Assembly: GCA_016716065.1 (NCBI GenBank)
Contig: JADJXA010000003.1
Span: 682,001-746,000, forward strand
Origin: Candidatus Leptovillus gracilis
GTDB taxonomy: Bacteria; Chloroflexota; Anaerolineae; Promineifilales; Promineifilaceae
Reading direction: 5' to 3'
DNA length: 64,000 bases
Positions 25,755 through 34,675 of the stretch are shown here, piece after piece. The number at the start of each line of letters is the position of its first letter. Positions within the stretch are counted from its first letter, which is position 1. The notes under the pieces were generated by a model that was not told where the DNA came from, searched no databases, and saw nothing but the letters and a program-made list of their open reading frames with translations. Both the position numbers and the translations under genes were made by a program.

Positions 25755-26640
25755 AACTTACCTCCAACCCTTCCTCTTTCAATTGAATCTCCATGCTGGC
25801 GTGGCGGTTGGCCCAGCACATATAGGCCACCGAGACAAAATAGCTGGCCGGCAGGCGGTGCTGCGCGGCAATTTTTACGCCCAGCGCAGTTGTCTTGCCG
25901 CCAAAACCCATCGGGCCAATACCTAATTGGTTGGCTTCCTCATAAATGCGCTGCTCCAACTCTGCCAGTTGTGGGTCAGGATTGGTGTCTTCCAGCGGGC
26001 GGAACAACTGCTGCTTAGACTTGAGATAGCCAGAGCCACGGTCGCCGCCAATGGCGATGCCCAGAACGGCCGGGCCACAACCCTGCCCCTGCGCCTTGTG
26101 TACGGCGTCTAGCACCACCCGCCGCACTCCTTCCAGGTCGCGGCCCGCGCCCAATGGGCCATCGGGCAGTTTATATTGGGTAGAGACGTTTTCGCAGCCG
26201 CCGCCTTTCAGCAGCAGGTCTACGCGAATAGCCTCCTCGTCCCATTCATGAAAGTGCATGGTGGGGAAATCTTCGCCCGTATTGTCGCCGCTGTTTTTGC
26301 CGGAAATGCTGTCCACGGCATTCGGGCGCAGGTAGTTCTGCTGTGTGGCGATGGCCGCCGCCCGGCGAATCTGGTCGGCCAGTTTGCGGGTGGAAACGCC
26401 TATCGGGTAGCTGACTTCAAAGATGGGCGTGCCGGTATCCTGGCAGATGGGGGTGCTGTTGCGCTCAGCGATGTCTACATTGAGCAAAATGGTGTCTATC
26501 GCCCCTTCGGCGGCCGAACCCGGCTCTTCGTTGCCCTGGGCCTGCCGGAGCGCCTGGCGCATATCTTGGGGCAGCTGCGTAGCGGCGCGGCGAATCAATT
26601 CTACAAATTGATCGGTCAAATCGAGGGTTTTGTAATCCAT
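25747..26640 (-). CDS. Class I fumarate hydratase, alpha (Fe-S) subunit
   Basis: This 297-residue protein has the three cluster cysteines in STPICQDTGTPIFE (about 70), KGGGCENVS (about 155) and GQGCGPAVLGIAIGGDRG (about 195), which bind the [4Fe-4S] centre used to dehydrate malate. The start at 26638-26640 (MDYKTLDL) is chosen because GGAGG lies 8 bp upstream; the longer frame from 26655 would begin inside that site. It overlaps the beta-subunit gene by 8 bp, implying coupled translation. Confidence 0.9.
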   Translation of the reverse strand: MDYKTLDLTDQFVELIRRAATQLPQDMRQALRQAQGNEEPGSAAEGAIDTILLNVDIAERNSTPICQDTGTPIFEVSYPIGVSTRKLADQIRRAAAIATQQNYLRPNAVDSISGKNSGDNTGEDFPTMHFHEWDEEAIRVDLLLKGGGCENVSTQYKLPDGPLGAGRDLEGVRRVVLDAVHKAQGQGCGPAVLGIAIGGDRGSGYLKSKQQLFRPLEDTNPDPQLAELEQRIYEEANQLGIGPMGFGGKTTALGVKIAAQHRLPASYFVSVAYMCWANRHASMEIQLKEEGLEVSYA

Positions 26641-26900
26641 AGGATGAACCTCCATATTAGGAACAGGGTGCGGCGCAGGTTAGAAAGGGCGGCGCACCGG
26701 AAATAGTAGCTTCTCTCTATGATGCAACAAAAAGGGAGGGAATGCCAGTGGGAAACGGCCGTAGCGTAAAGTTCAGTGTTCGGTGGCCTGGTGGGCCGTC
26801 AGGATTTCCGACAAGCGCCAATTGTTTGTTATAATCTCTGCCTGAGTATTGCACCGTTCGTTTTGTATCGAACGTTGACCTTGAACCATTGACCATTTTC

Positions 26901-26972
26901 GCCCTCGTAGCTCAATGGATAGAGCAACCGCCTCCTAAGCGGTAGATTCAGGTTCGAGTCCTGGCGGGGGTA
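26901..26972 (+). tRNA. tRNA-Arg, anticodon CCT
   Basis: A full cloverleaf is readable: acceptor GCCCTCG with CGGGGGT, D arm GCTC...GAGC, anticodon stem CCGC/GCGG with loop CTCCTAA (anticodon CCT, codon AGG), and T arm with TTCGAGT. The terminal G1-U72 pair is a wobble. CCA is not encoded. A TATAAT lies at 26830-26835, about 65 bp upstream. Confidence 0.92.
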
Positions 26973-27233
26973 TTACTTTCATTCACATTTCATGTCCCAT
27001 AGGATACAAAGCATCAAGCCCAGCGCCCGACAAACACCCTTTTTCTACTAATTCATCATTTTAATACAAAAATTGCTAAAATTCCTCGATTCTGGGATTG
27101 ACGATATTTTGGGACCATGCTATACTCTTTATGGCTCCCCCCCCAGAGGTGGTCGAACTAGCGCCCGTTAGTTCGCCACCTCATTTCTTTTTAAACGGTG
27201 GCGGCAAACTACCACTCATCACCAACCCTTACA
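26973..27233. other. Spacer between tRNA-Arg and the hydrolase gene
   Basis: No gene is visible. An upstream in-frame GTG at 27198 is a possible alternative start for the hydrolase. A TATACT lies at 27119-27124. Confidence 0.5.
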
Positions 27234-27938
27234 ATGAATGACCCATCTTCTCCTCAACTTGTCAAAACGGTCCAGGTGATCAACCAGGCTGGCTTAATTC
27301 ACCGGGTGTTACGGCCGTTAACCAGCCAGCCATTACCCACCATTGTCATGCTGCACGGCCGTTCTGGTAACGAAGACGTGATGTGGGTCTTTGGCAAAAG
27401 CTGCCCGCCGGGCTGGCTGTTGGTCGCCCCACGCGCCATCAAGCCCGACCCAGACGGTGGCTACGCCTGGCACCCGCGCAGCCAGGATGAATGGCCGTCG
27501 CTGATCCAATTTGATGCGGCGGTTACGGCCGTTACCCGCTTCATCCACGCCCTGCCCAGCCTGTACAACGCTGATCCCCAACACATTTATCTGATGGGAT
27601 TCAGCCAGGGGGCCGCGGCGGCCTATGCCACAGCCATGCGCCAGCCAGGGTTGGTACAGGGCATTGCCGGATTGGTGGGGTTTGCGCCAGAAGATTGCGC
27701 GGTGGAGGGGGAAACGGCCGTTTTATCTGGTCTGCCTATCTTTATGGCCGTTGGCCGGGAAGATGCGCTCATTCCCTACGACCGGGCACAGCGCTGCGCC
27801 CAAACCCTGCGCACAGCCGGGGCAGACCTGACCTATCGCGAATACAACACAGGCCACCGGCTAAACGCCGCCGGGTTCCGCGACCTGACCGCCTGGTGGC
27901 AGGCGCGAAGGACCACTATGCCGGGTTCCGCGACCTGA
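27234..27938 (+). CDS. Alpha/beta hydrolase (phospholipase/carboxylesterase type), altered C-terminus
   Basis: This protein of about 234 residues has PTIVMLHGRSGNEDVMW (oxyanion loop), the nucleophile elbow LMGFSQGAAAAYA (G-x-S-x-G at about 123), the acid in MAVGREDALIPYDRA and the histidine in EYNTGHRLNAA. The triad is complete, so it should be an active serine esterase of the YpfH/carboxylesterase-2 group. The last residues (RRTTMPGSAT) come from a 50-bp tandem duplication that repeats the GFRDLTAWWQAR codons in another frame, so the original tail was probably different. An IS1634-type element lies just downstream. Confidence 0.82.
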   Translation: MNDPSSPQLVKTVQVINQAGLIHRVLRPLTSQPLPTIVMLHGRSGNEDVMWVFGKSCPPGWLLVAPRAIKPDPDGGYAWHPRSQDEWPSLIQFDAAVTAVTRFIHALPSLYNADPQHIYLMGFSQGAAAAYATAMRQPGLVQGIAGLVGFAPEDCAVEGETAVLSGLPIFMAVGREDALIPYDRAQRCAQTLRTAGADLTYREYNTGHRLNAAGFRDLTAWWQARRTTMPGSAT

Positions 27939-27959
27939 CCGCCTGGTGGCAGGCGCGAA
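27870..27959 (+). repeat. 40-bp direct repeat, 50-bp period, at the 3' end of the hydrolase gene
   Basis: Positions 27870-27909 and 27920-27959 are identical over 40 bp (start GCCGGGTTCCGCGACCTG). The second copy is out of frame with the first. In its frame it would end ARTASMVQ, probably the ancestral C-terminus. Confidence 0.85.
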
Positions 27960-28026
27960 CAGCTTCTATGGTCCAGTGAAGGCGCCGCTTCCCTCTGGTG
28001 AAATTCCCCAGAAGTTGTATAGTTAC

Positions 28027-29963
28027 TCGAGGTTCGCTCAAATTGAGCGGTAAATAGTAAAATTGGCGGCATGACTATGCCAGAATTCACAATCAGTGTT
28101 GAACGGCTGGATGACCTGCCGCTCTTGTATGGGTTTATCGAAAAGATGGGCATTCAGTCCACCATTGATACCGTCATCAAACCGCACGGGAATTGGCAGG
28201 GACTGAGCATGGGTTGGGTGATCTCCATCTGGCTCAGCCACATCATCTCGGCGTACAACCATCGGATGGATCGGGTTCAAGAGTGGGTGGCAACCCATCA
28301 GGTTTCTTTGCGGCAGTTGACCGGACAGGACGTGACCGAGCTTGACTTCACCGATGACCGACTGGCGATTTGTCTGCGGGAACTGCACGAGCCTGACCAG
28401 TGGCGGCGGATCGAGGCCTGTTGGGTAATCGGTTGCTGCGCGTTTACGACCTGCGGTCGGTGAACATCGTGCGGCTGGATGGCACAACCGCCGGCGTGTA
28501 TCACGACCCGGCGGGTCACCTGTTGTTTCAGGTGGGGAAGAACAAAGAAGGGGTCTATGAACCGCAGTTCAAAGCGATGCTGGGCCAGCCTCGACCCGTT
28601 GGGCTTGTTGTTGGCGCTGGATGTGGTTCCTGGCAATCGGGCCGATGACCCGCTGTATGTGCCTTGCTACCAGCGGGTGAAAGAGATGCTGGCCCGGAAT
28701 GGACTGCTCATTGTCGGCGACAGCAAGATGAGCGCCTTTGACACCCGGGCCACGATTGCGGCGGGCCATGACCACTATCTGACGCCCCTGCCCGATGGCA
28801 AGAGTGAACCGGGTCTGCTGGACAAGTACCTGCGCCGGTGGTGGGCTGACGGCGGCGCGGCGATGCCGGTTTTCCTGCCCGACGATGAGCCTGAGGAGGG
28901 ACAAGAGCCTGACTGCTCCCTGGCCATCGCCGAAGGATTCGAGGTCAGCCGCGCCCATCAGGCTGGGGTGGGCACACAGCATGTCGTCTGGTCGGAGCGT
29001 TGTCTGGTGGTGCGCTCGTTGAGCTACCAACAGACCGAACAGGCGAACTTGCGGCAGCGGCTGGCCAAAGCGGAAGGGGCGCTGCGGGACTTAACGCCTG
29101 CGCCAGGGCGGGGTAAACGCCCCATCACCGATGAAGCGAGTTTACAAAAAGCCATTGCCGCTATTGAAAAGCAGTATCGCGTGGCCGGTCTGTTGCCGGT
29201 CAGCTACACTCGCCAGGTCACAGAACGCGCCATCCGCGGCTATCGCGGTCAACCGGCACGAGTAGAGCAAGACATTCGCTACCAGGTGCAGGTCAAGCGA
29301 GACGAGGCGGCGATTGAGTGGGCGCTGTTCCGGGCCGGTTGGCGTATCTACCTGACCAATGCGCCGCAGGCGTCGCTCTCTTTGACCGAGGCCGTCCTGG
29401 CTTACCGCGACCAGTATATCGAGGAGAACATTTTCCGCCGTCTCAAAGGCAAGATGCTCTCCATCACCCCGGTCTATGTCCAGCGGGATGACCATGCGCA
29501 GGGCTTGTTTCATTTGCTCTCGCTGGCGGCGCGACTGCTGGCCTTAGGCGATTACACGGCTCGTCGCGCTCTGGCCGACCAACAGTCAGAACTGAGTGGC
29601 ATCTACCCCGGCAACCCCAAGCGGGCCACGGCTCGGCCGACGATGGAGCGGCTGCTGGAGGCATTTGACAACATCAACCTGAGCATTATCCATCTGACCG
29701 GGCAGCGGGTCTGTCAGGCGACGCCGTTAACGGCCGTGCAGCAGCGCATTTTATCTCTGTTAGGCTTGTCGGCTACGTTGTATACCAACTGGACTGTGGC
29801 CTGAACCGGTTAACCAGGGGTGGATTGGGCCTGTTGACGGTATTTGATTGGTAAAGTGCTTGTTTTTTGTAGCTGTCATATCGGTTTTGCTGGCTTCTGA
29901 ACCACTTCACCGATATGGCAATCTGAATTGGACTTTTGCTCGTTTATTTGAGCGAACGCCCTG
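28027..29963 (+). mobile_element. IS1634-type insertion sequence with 7-bp target duplication
   Basis: The ends share GTTCGCTCAAAT inverted, about 6-7 bases in from each border. Direct repeats TAGTTAC at 28020-28026 and 29964-29970 flank the element. It is about 1.94 kb, with one transposase gene. It landed 38 bp before the lutA start, so it may affect lut expression. Confidence 0.7.
28071..29804 (+). pseudogene. IS1634-family transposase, two frameshifts
   Basis: The N-terminal part (28071 to about 28425) is a DUF4277-like domain, LPLLYGFIEKMGIQSTIDTV, with GLSMGWVISIWLSHIIS. A short middle frame has NIVRLDGTTAGVYHDPAGH with the first catalytic D. From about 28585 the original frame returns with LALDVVPGNRADDPLYVPCY, then LLIVGDSKMSAFDTRATIAA and DQYIEENIFRRLKGK with the catalytic E. 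One break is at GGG 28582-28584, which is one base long; the other is near 28425. Repaired, the protein is about 577 residues, normal for the family. Because the target repeats are perfect, the element is young, and read errors are as likely as decay. Confidence 0.8.
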
Positions 29964-30001
29964 TAGTTACGTCCAACTTACGTCCATCAGGAGATTGCTT
30001 T

Positions 30002-30739
30002 ATGAGCGACCAGGAAAAACGGATTGCCCTCTTTGTGACGTGTGTGGTAGACCAGATTCTGCCCGAAGTTGGCGTGGACACAGTGAAGGTGCTGCGCCGC
30101 GCCGGCTGCGCGGTAGATTTCCCCCCAGAGCAAACCTGCTGCGGCCAACCCTTTTTTAACAGCGGTTTCCAGGAGGAAGCACGGCGCTTGGCCCGCCGCA
30201 CCATAGACGCCTTTGCCGACCAAGACATCGTCGTCCTGCCCAGCGGCTCCTGCACGACGATGATTCGTCAGGAATACCCCCATTTGTTGGAAAATGAGCC
30301 AAAGTATTACTATCGCGCTCTGCGTCTGGCAAAAAAGACGTTTGAACTGAGCGAATTTTTGGCGAAAGAAGCAAAATGGCCGGCAGCAACGGCCGTGCCT
30401 ACCCCCCAGCCTGAACCCATCACTTACCACGATTCCTGCCACATGTGCCGCCTGCTTGGCCTGAAAAACGAACCGCGCCACACCTTGCAAGCCGCCGGTT
30501 ACGCCATCCAGGAGATGACCGAGCCGGACCGCTGCTGCGGCTTTGGTGGCCTCTTTTCCGTACGAATGCCCGAAGTGTCCAACGCCATGACCGCCGAGAA
30601 GCTGCGCCAAGCGCAGGCAACGCAAGCCGCCGCCCTGGTCACAGCCGACCCCGGCTGCCTGATGCAAATGCGCGGCCTGACAGACGGCCGTCAACCCATC
30701 GAACACATCGCCACCATGCTAGAGAGGGCCACCCGATGA
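30002..30739 (+). CDS. lutA: Lactate utilization protein A, cysteine-rich Fe-S oxidoreductase
   Basis: The 245-residue protein has two CCG domains: FPPEQTCCGQPFFNSGF (about 40-55) preceded by VTCVVDQILPEVG, and TYHDSCHMCRLLGLKNEPR with EPDRCCGFGGLFSVRMPE. This is the LutA/YkgE pattern, binding a non-cubane iron-sulfur centre. ATG 30002 follows AGGAGATTGCTTT. With lutB and lutC it oxidises L-lactate to pyruvate. Its TGA overlaps the ATG of lutB. Confidence 0.92.
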   Translation: MSDQEKRIALFVTCVVDQILPEVGVDTVKVLRRAGCAVDFPPEQTCCGQPFFNSGFQEEARRLARRTIDAFADQDIVVLPSGSCTTMIRQEYPHLLENEPKYYYRALRLAKKTFELSEFLAKEAKWPAATAVPTPQPEPITYHDSCHMCRLLGLKNEPRHTLQAAGYAIQEMTEPDRCCGFGGLFSVRMPEVSNAMTAEKLRQAQATQAAALVTADPGCLMQMRGLTDGRQPIEHIATMLERATR

Positions 30740-32220
30740 GTACACCAGGCAGCAGCTTCAGCCAATTCCGCCACAGCGCTACCATCGCCATCGAAGACGT
30801 GCGCCTGCAAGGGGCGCTGGACCGGGCATTGTCCCATTTCCGCGAAGCGCGCGGCAATGCCCTGAGCGCGGTCCCAGACGTCGAGGCGCTGCGCGACCAC
30901 CTGAAAGCGATTCGCCAGACGACCATCGCCAACCTGGCCGAACACCTGGAAACCTTCGAGCGCAGCGCCCAGGCCAACGGCGCCCACGTTCACTGGGCGC
31001 GCACCGCCGCCGAAGCCAGCCAGATCGTCGTAGACATCGCCCGCGCCCACAACGTGAAACTGGTCGCCAAAAGCAAATCCATGATGACCGACGAAATCCG
31101 TCTGAACCAGGCGCTCGAAGCGGCGGGCATCACGCCGGTGGAGACCGACCTGGGCGAATGGATTATCCAGTTGTCGCAGGAGCCACCCTACCACATCATC
31201 GCCCCGGCGGTGCATAAAACCAAAGGGCAGGTCATCGAACTATTCGAGCATGAATCGGGCGAATCGCTGTCGGCGGCCGACATTCCGGCGCTGACGGCTG
31301 TCGCCCGGCGGATGCTGCGCGCCAAATTTCTGGCCGCCGACATGGGCGTCAGCGGCGGCAACCTGGCTGTGGCCGAGACCGGCAGCGTAGTGCTGGTGAC
31401 CAATGAGGGCAACGGCCGTATGGTCACAACCCTACCCCGCGTTCACGTCGCCGTCATGGGCATCGAAAAAATCGCCCCAACCTGGGACGAAGCGGCCGTC
31501 TGGCTCAGCCTGCTGGCGCGCAGCGCCACCGGCCAGCCGCTTTCCATCTACACCACCGCCATCACCGGCCCGGCCCGGCCCGGCGATGTGGATGGTCCGC
31601 AAGAAGTGCATGTGGTGTTGGTGGATAACGGCCGTTCGCGGCTGTTGAACACCCCTTATGAAGAGGTTTTACAATGCCTGCGCTGCGGCGCTTGCCTGAA
31701 CGTCTGCCCGGTGTACCGCGAGGCGGGCGGCCACGCCTACGGCAGCCCGTACACCGGTCCCATCGGCGCAGTGGTGTCGCCGCTGCTGTTTGGCCTGGAG
31801 CAATACGAGGCGCTGCCCCACGCCAGCAGCTTGTGCGGCGCGTGCAAAGACGTCTGCCCGGTGCGTATTGATCTACCGCGTATGCTGCTGGCGCTGCGCC
31901 AGGAGGAAGTAGCGCAGGGCATCATCGCCGGACCAGAAGCGCTGGCCGAACGGGCGGTGGCGGCGCTGATGGGCAATGCTGGCCTCTGGCAGTTGGCGCT
32001 GGGCGCGGCGCGGCTGGGGCAGCGGCCGTTCCTGCATGATGGGCAACTCCAACTGCCCGTCAGCTTCACCGGCGAACGCCGCCCGCCTCACCTGGCGGCC
32101 AAATCCTTCCGCCAGTTGTGGGCCGAAGGCTTAGAGGCCGAAGGCTTGGCAGCCGAAAGCTTGGCGGCCGAAGGCTTGGACTCCCAAGACTGTAGAGGTG
32201 ATGATGAACGCACGGGATGA
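30736..32220 (+). CDS. lutB: Lactate utilization protein B, ferredoxin-type Fe-S protein
   Basis: This 494-residue protein has a LUD domain (about 60-300) with VKLVAKSKSMMTDEIRLNQA, then GNLAVAETGSVVLVTNEGNG. The C-terminal part carries CLRCGACLNVCPVYR and SSLCGACKDVCPVRIDLPRM, two [4Fe-4S] binding sites. It is the electron-transfer core of the LutABC complex. Start ATG 30736 overlaps the lutA stop by four bases. The last 20 residues come from a short imperfect DNA repeat (GAAGGCTTGG), giving EGLAAESLAAEGL, which looks like a slippage-made tail. Confidence 0.92.
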   Translation: MSTPGSSFSQFRHSATIAIEDVRLQGALDRALSHFREARGNALSAVPDVEALRDHLKAIRQTTIANLAEHLETFERSAQANGAHVHWARTAAEASQIVVDIARAHNVKLVAKSKSMMTDEIRLNQALEAAGITPVETDLGEWIIQLSQEPPYHIIAPAVHKTKGQVIELFEHESGESLSAADIPALTAVARRMLRAKFLAADMGVSGGNLAVAETGSVVLVTNEGNGRMVTTLPRVHVAVMGIEKIAPTWDEAAVWLSLLARSATGQPLSIYTTAITGPARPGDVDGPQEVHVVLVDNGRSRLLNTPYEEVLQCLRCGACLNVCPVYREAGGHAYGSPYTGPIGAVVSPLLFGLEQYEALPHASSLCGACKDVCPVRIDLPRMLLALRQEEVAQGIIAGPEALAERAVAALMGNAGLWQLALGAARLGQRPFLHDGQLQLPVSFTGERRPPHLAAKSFRQLWAEGLEAEGLAAESLAAEGLDSQDCRGDDERTG

Positions 32221-32866
32221 AATTTTGGGACGCCTGCGCGCAGCAGGCAATGGGCCGGCCGCGCCGCTGCCGCCGGTGTGGCGCTCGCGGCGCGACTTTG
32301 ATGACCTGGCGGCGCAATTTACCCAGGCAGCCATCGCCGCCAAGGCGGAAGTCCGGCGGGCGGTTGATTGGGAGACGGCCGTCATTGAATTAGGTACATT
32401 GCTGCGCGAAATTAAGATTGGAACGGCCGTTGTCAATGACGACGGGCCGCTAGCTGGGGTGGATTGGCACGGCCGTTTTCCAGACATACAGTGGCATCTT
32501 GTCGGGCAAACCGCCGGAGATTTGCGCGCCTATTGCGCCGCGGCCGACGCCGGCCTCAGCAGCGCCGACGCCGCCCTGGCCGAAACCGGCTCAGTCATCA
32601 TCAGCAGCGGTCCCGGCCAAAGCCGTATGGCAACCCTGCTGCCGCCGATTCACATTGTCCTGCTGCCCACGTCGCGGCTTACCAGCGACCTGTTCACCTG
32701 GACGCAGGCGCGCCAGGCCCCCACCCCGGCCAACATCACCCTGATCAGCGGCCCCAGCAAAACGGCCGACATCGAGCAGACAATGGCCGTGGGCGTGCAT
32801 GGACCAAAGCGGTTTATCGTCATTCTCTATGACGATGCCTTCCCGGCGCCGCTCCGTCTGGCTTAG
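32204..32866 (+). CDS. lutC: Lactate utilization protein C, LUD domain
   Basis: The 220-residue protein begins MNARDEILGRLRAAG. It contains SSADAALAETGSVIISSGPG, then ATLLPPIHIVLLPTSRL, the LutC/YkgG core. It completes the LutABC system. ATG 32204 is preferred to ATG 32201 or GTG 32198 for its spacing from AGAGG. The start lies within the 3' end of lutB, so the three genes are one operon. The convergent FixG-like gene ends four bases inside it. Confidence 0.9.
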   Translation: MNARDEILGRLRAAGNGPAAPLPPVWRSRRDFDDLAAQFTQAAIAAKAEVRRAVDWETAVIELGTLLREIKIGTAVVNDDGPLAGVDWHGRFPDIQWHLVGQTAGDLRAYCAAADAGLSSADAALAETGSVIISSGPGQSRMATLLPPIHIVLLPTSRLTSDLFTWTQARQAPTPANITLISGPSKTADIEQTMAVGVHGPKRFIVILYDDAFPAPLRLA

Positions 32867-34254
32867 CCGGCAAACCCCGCCCCACGCATTTCCATTGGCA
32901 AATAAAAGATGAACATGGCGGCGGCGGCCAGGGCCAGCAGCAGCGCCAACCAGGGCATCTGCGCCGCCAGACCATCTGGCCGCTCTTCGGCGCGGCGGGC
33001 GCGCCGACTGACGGCGTAGAAACTGGCGGCAAAGCCGACCAGCACCACCACCATCTCCAATGGGTCTAACCAGGCGGTCGGCAACACCGGCCCTAGAGTC
33101 CAATTGGGCGCGCCGAATAGGGTGATGTTGTGATCCAATAGGAAGTTTTGCCAGACAGGCACGATGCTCAGGGCGCTGCCGAGGAAGTGGAACCCGGCGT
33201 AATGGGCAAACCAGATGGCAAACGAGAGCGGCAGCAGCGCCGGGGCATAACGCGCCAGCGCCACACGCAGCGGCTCGTGGCGGCGCGCCAAATGGCGGCT
33301 AGACCAGGCAGCCCCCAGACCCAATCCCAGCGGCAGCAGCAAATTCAGCACGGCAAAAATCAGAAACAGCAGCAGGCCCTCGTTATCGGTGCGCAGCCAG
33401 ACGCCCAATGTTTGCTCCAGGGCGTAAACCGGCGGGACCATGCCAAAGGCGTTGCTCAGGCTGGCGAAAGCGAAGACCAGGATCAGCAGGTGCAAATCCC
33501 AGCGACGCGGAAAGGCGTCTGGCGTGCTTGCTTCGCGCAGGGGGCTGCGCAAGGTGAGGGCGATGTTGTCGTAGGGGCAGGCGCGGGCGCAGTCCAGGCA
33601 AAAAACGCAGTCCATGTTGCTGCTGATTTGCGGCGCAAACAGTTCTGTACCACAGCCTAACACGTCGCCATTGCCGTTGAGGCACTCTTTGCCTTCGCAG
33701 GTGCGGCAAATATCGGCGCTGCGGACGGTGATTTGCGTCGGCGAGATGGTGGCATTGACGAAGTTGAATGTGCCCAGCGGGCAGACGTATTTGCAGAAGG
33801 GGGATTCGGCAAAGAGGCTCTCTAATATAAATGAAGCGACAAAGTAAGCGACAATGACCCAGGCGGTCAGCAGCGGGCTGGCCCATAAATCGAGCCATTC
33901 GTAGAGCCAGAGGTAGACAAATAACACGCCAATGGCGAGCCATTTGTTGCGCAGGACGCGCGGCCAGCGACGGCCGTTACCGCTCAACTTACGCGCCAAT
34001 GTGCGGGGCAGGGTGAAGGGGCAGCCCATGCAAAACAGGTTGCCAGCCAACAGCAGCCCCAACATCACCAACCCACGATAATGCACCCAGGTGACGACCG
34101 TCGCCAGGTTGGTCGGCGCCAACGGCCGTCCCGTAAACCCATCGTAGAGGATGACGGCCGTTACCAGCAGCATCCCCATTTGCAGCGCCAACCGCCCCCA
34201 ACGCCAGCGCAGGAAGCGGCCGATGAGGGGAAGGCGTAGTACGTCAGTCGTCAT
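32863..34254 (-). CDS. FixG/NapH-like membrane protein with two [4Fe-4S] sites
   Basis: The 463-residue polytopic protein has GNLFCMGCPFTLPRTLARKL, SPFCKYVCPLGTFNF, ICRTCEGKECLNG, and NMDCVFCLDCARACPYDNIA. The last gives a classic CxxCxxCxxxCP cluster motif. About ten membrane helices flank these. Such proteins pass electrons from the quinol pool to periplasmic or metal-handling partners (NapH, NosR, FixG groups). ATG 34254 is chosen over an upstream one because it starts the domain (MTTDVLRLPLIG). It lies 19 bp after the FixH-like gene and is third in an operon with the DeoR/NosL-like regulator. Confidence 0.82.
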   Translation of the reverse strand: MTTDVLRLPLIGRFLRWRWGRLALQMGMLLVTAVILYDGFTGRPLAPTNLATVVTWVHYRGLVMLGLLLAGNLFCMGCPFTLPRTLARKLSGNGRRWPRVLRNKWLAIGVLFVYLWLYEWLDLWASPLLTAWVIVAYFVASFILESLFAESPFCKYVCPLGTFNFVNATISPTQITVRSADICRTCEGKECLNGNGDVLGCGTELFAPQISSNMDCVFCLDCARACPYDNIALTLRSPLREASTPDAFPRRWDLHLLILVFAFASLSNAFGMVPPVYALEQTLGVWLRTDNEGLLLFLIFAVLNLLLPLGLGLGAAWSSRHLARRHEPLRVALARYAPALLPLSFAIWFAHYAGFHFLGSALSIVPVWQNFLLDHNITLFGAPNWTLGPVLPTAWLDPLEMVVVLVGFAASFYAVSRRARRAEERPDGLAAQMPWLALLLALAAAAMFIFYLPMEMRGAGFAG

Positions 34255-34273
34255 TCGTTCAGTGTCAACCGTT

Positions 34274-34672
34274 TCACGGGATATGGATAGAGAAGTTGAA
34301 GATTTCTGTCCCGGAACGGCCGTCGGCCAGGGTAAAATCAACCGTTACAAGCCAATCGCCGGCCATCGTCCAGGTGAAAGGGGCGACATAGACGCCCTTT
34401 TCATCCGGCAGGGCGGCGCGCACCACCGGGACCATGCCGGCGTGGCTCATGTCACCGCGCACCTGCACAGCGGCATCAGCCACCGGTTGGCCATCGGCGT
34501 CGGTCAGGGTGACGGTGAGCGTCGTTTCACCAACGGCCGTTGTCTCTGGCTGCGCCGTCACGACCACACCGGTCTCGTTCACTGCCTGGCTTTGCCGCTC
34601 ACCACAAGCCGCCAGCAGCAAGAATAAGAGCAAAACAAAGACGGCCGTGCCGCGCCCCGCCCATTTGTTCAT
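34274..34672 (-). CDS. FixH/YtkA-like lipoprotein
   Basis: The 132-residue protein has a signal peptide VFVLLLFLLLAAC with lipobox LAAC at about 19-22. It then has one beta-sandwich domain: TLTVTLTDADGQPVADAAVQ, VRGDMSHAGMVPVV with a possible metal-binding M-x-H-x-x-M, and DWLVTVDFTLADGRSGTE. The DM-HAGM signature is shared by FixH and YtkA-like proteins linked to copper or cytochrome oxidase assembly. It lies between the regulator and the FixG-like gene with tiny gaps. Confidence 0.78.
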   Translation of the reverse strand: MNKWAGRGTAVFVLLLFLLLAACGERQSQAVNETGVVVTAQPETTAVGETTLTVTLTDADGQPVADAAVQVRGDMSHAGMVPVVRAALPDEKGVYVAPFTWTMAGDWLVTVDFTLADGRSGTEIFNFSIHIP

Positions 34673-34675
34673 AAC

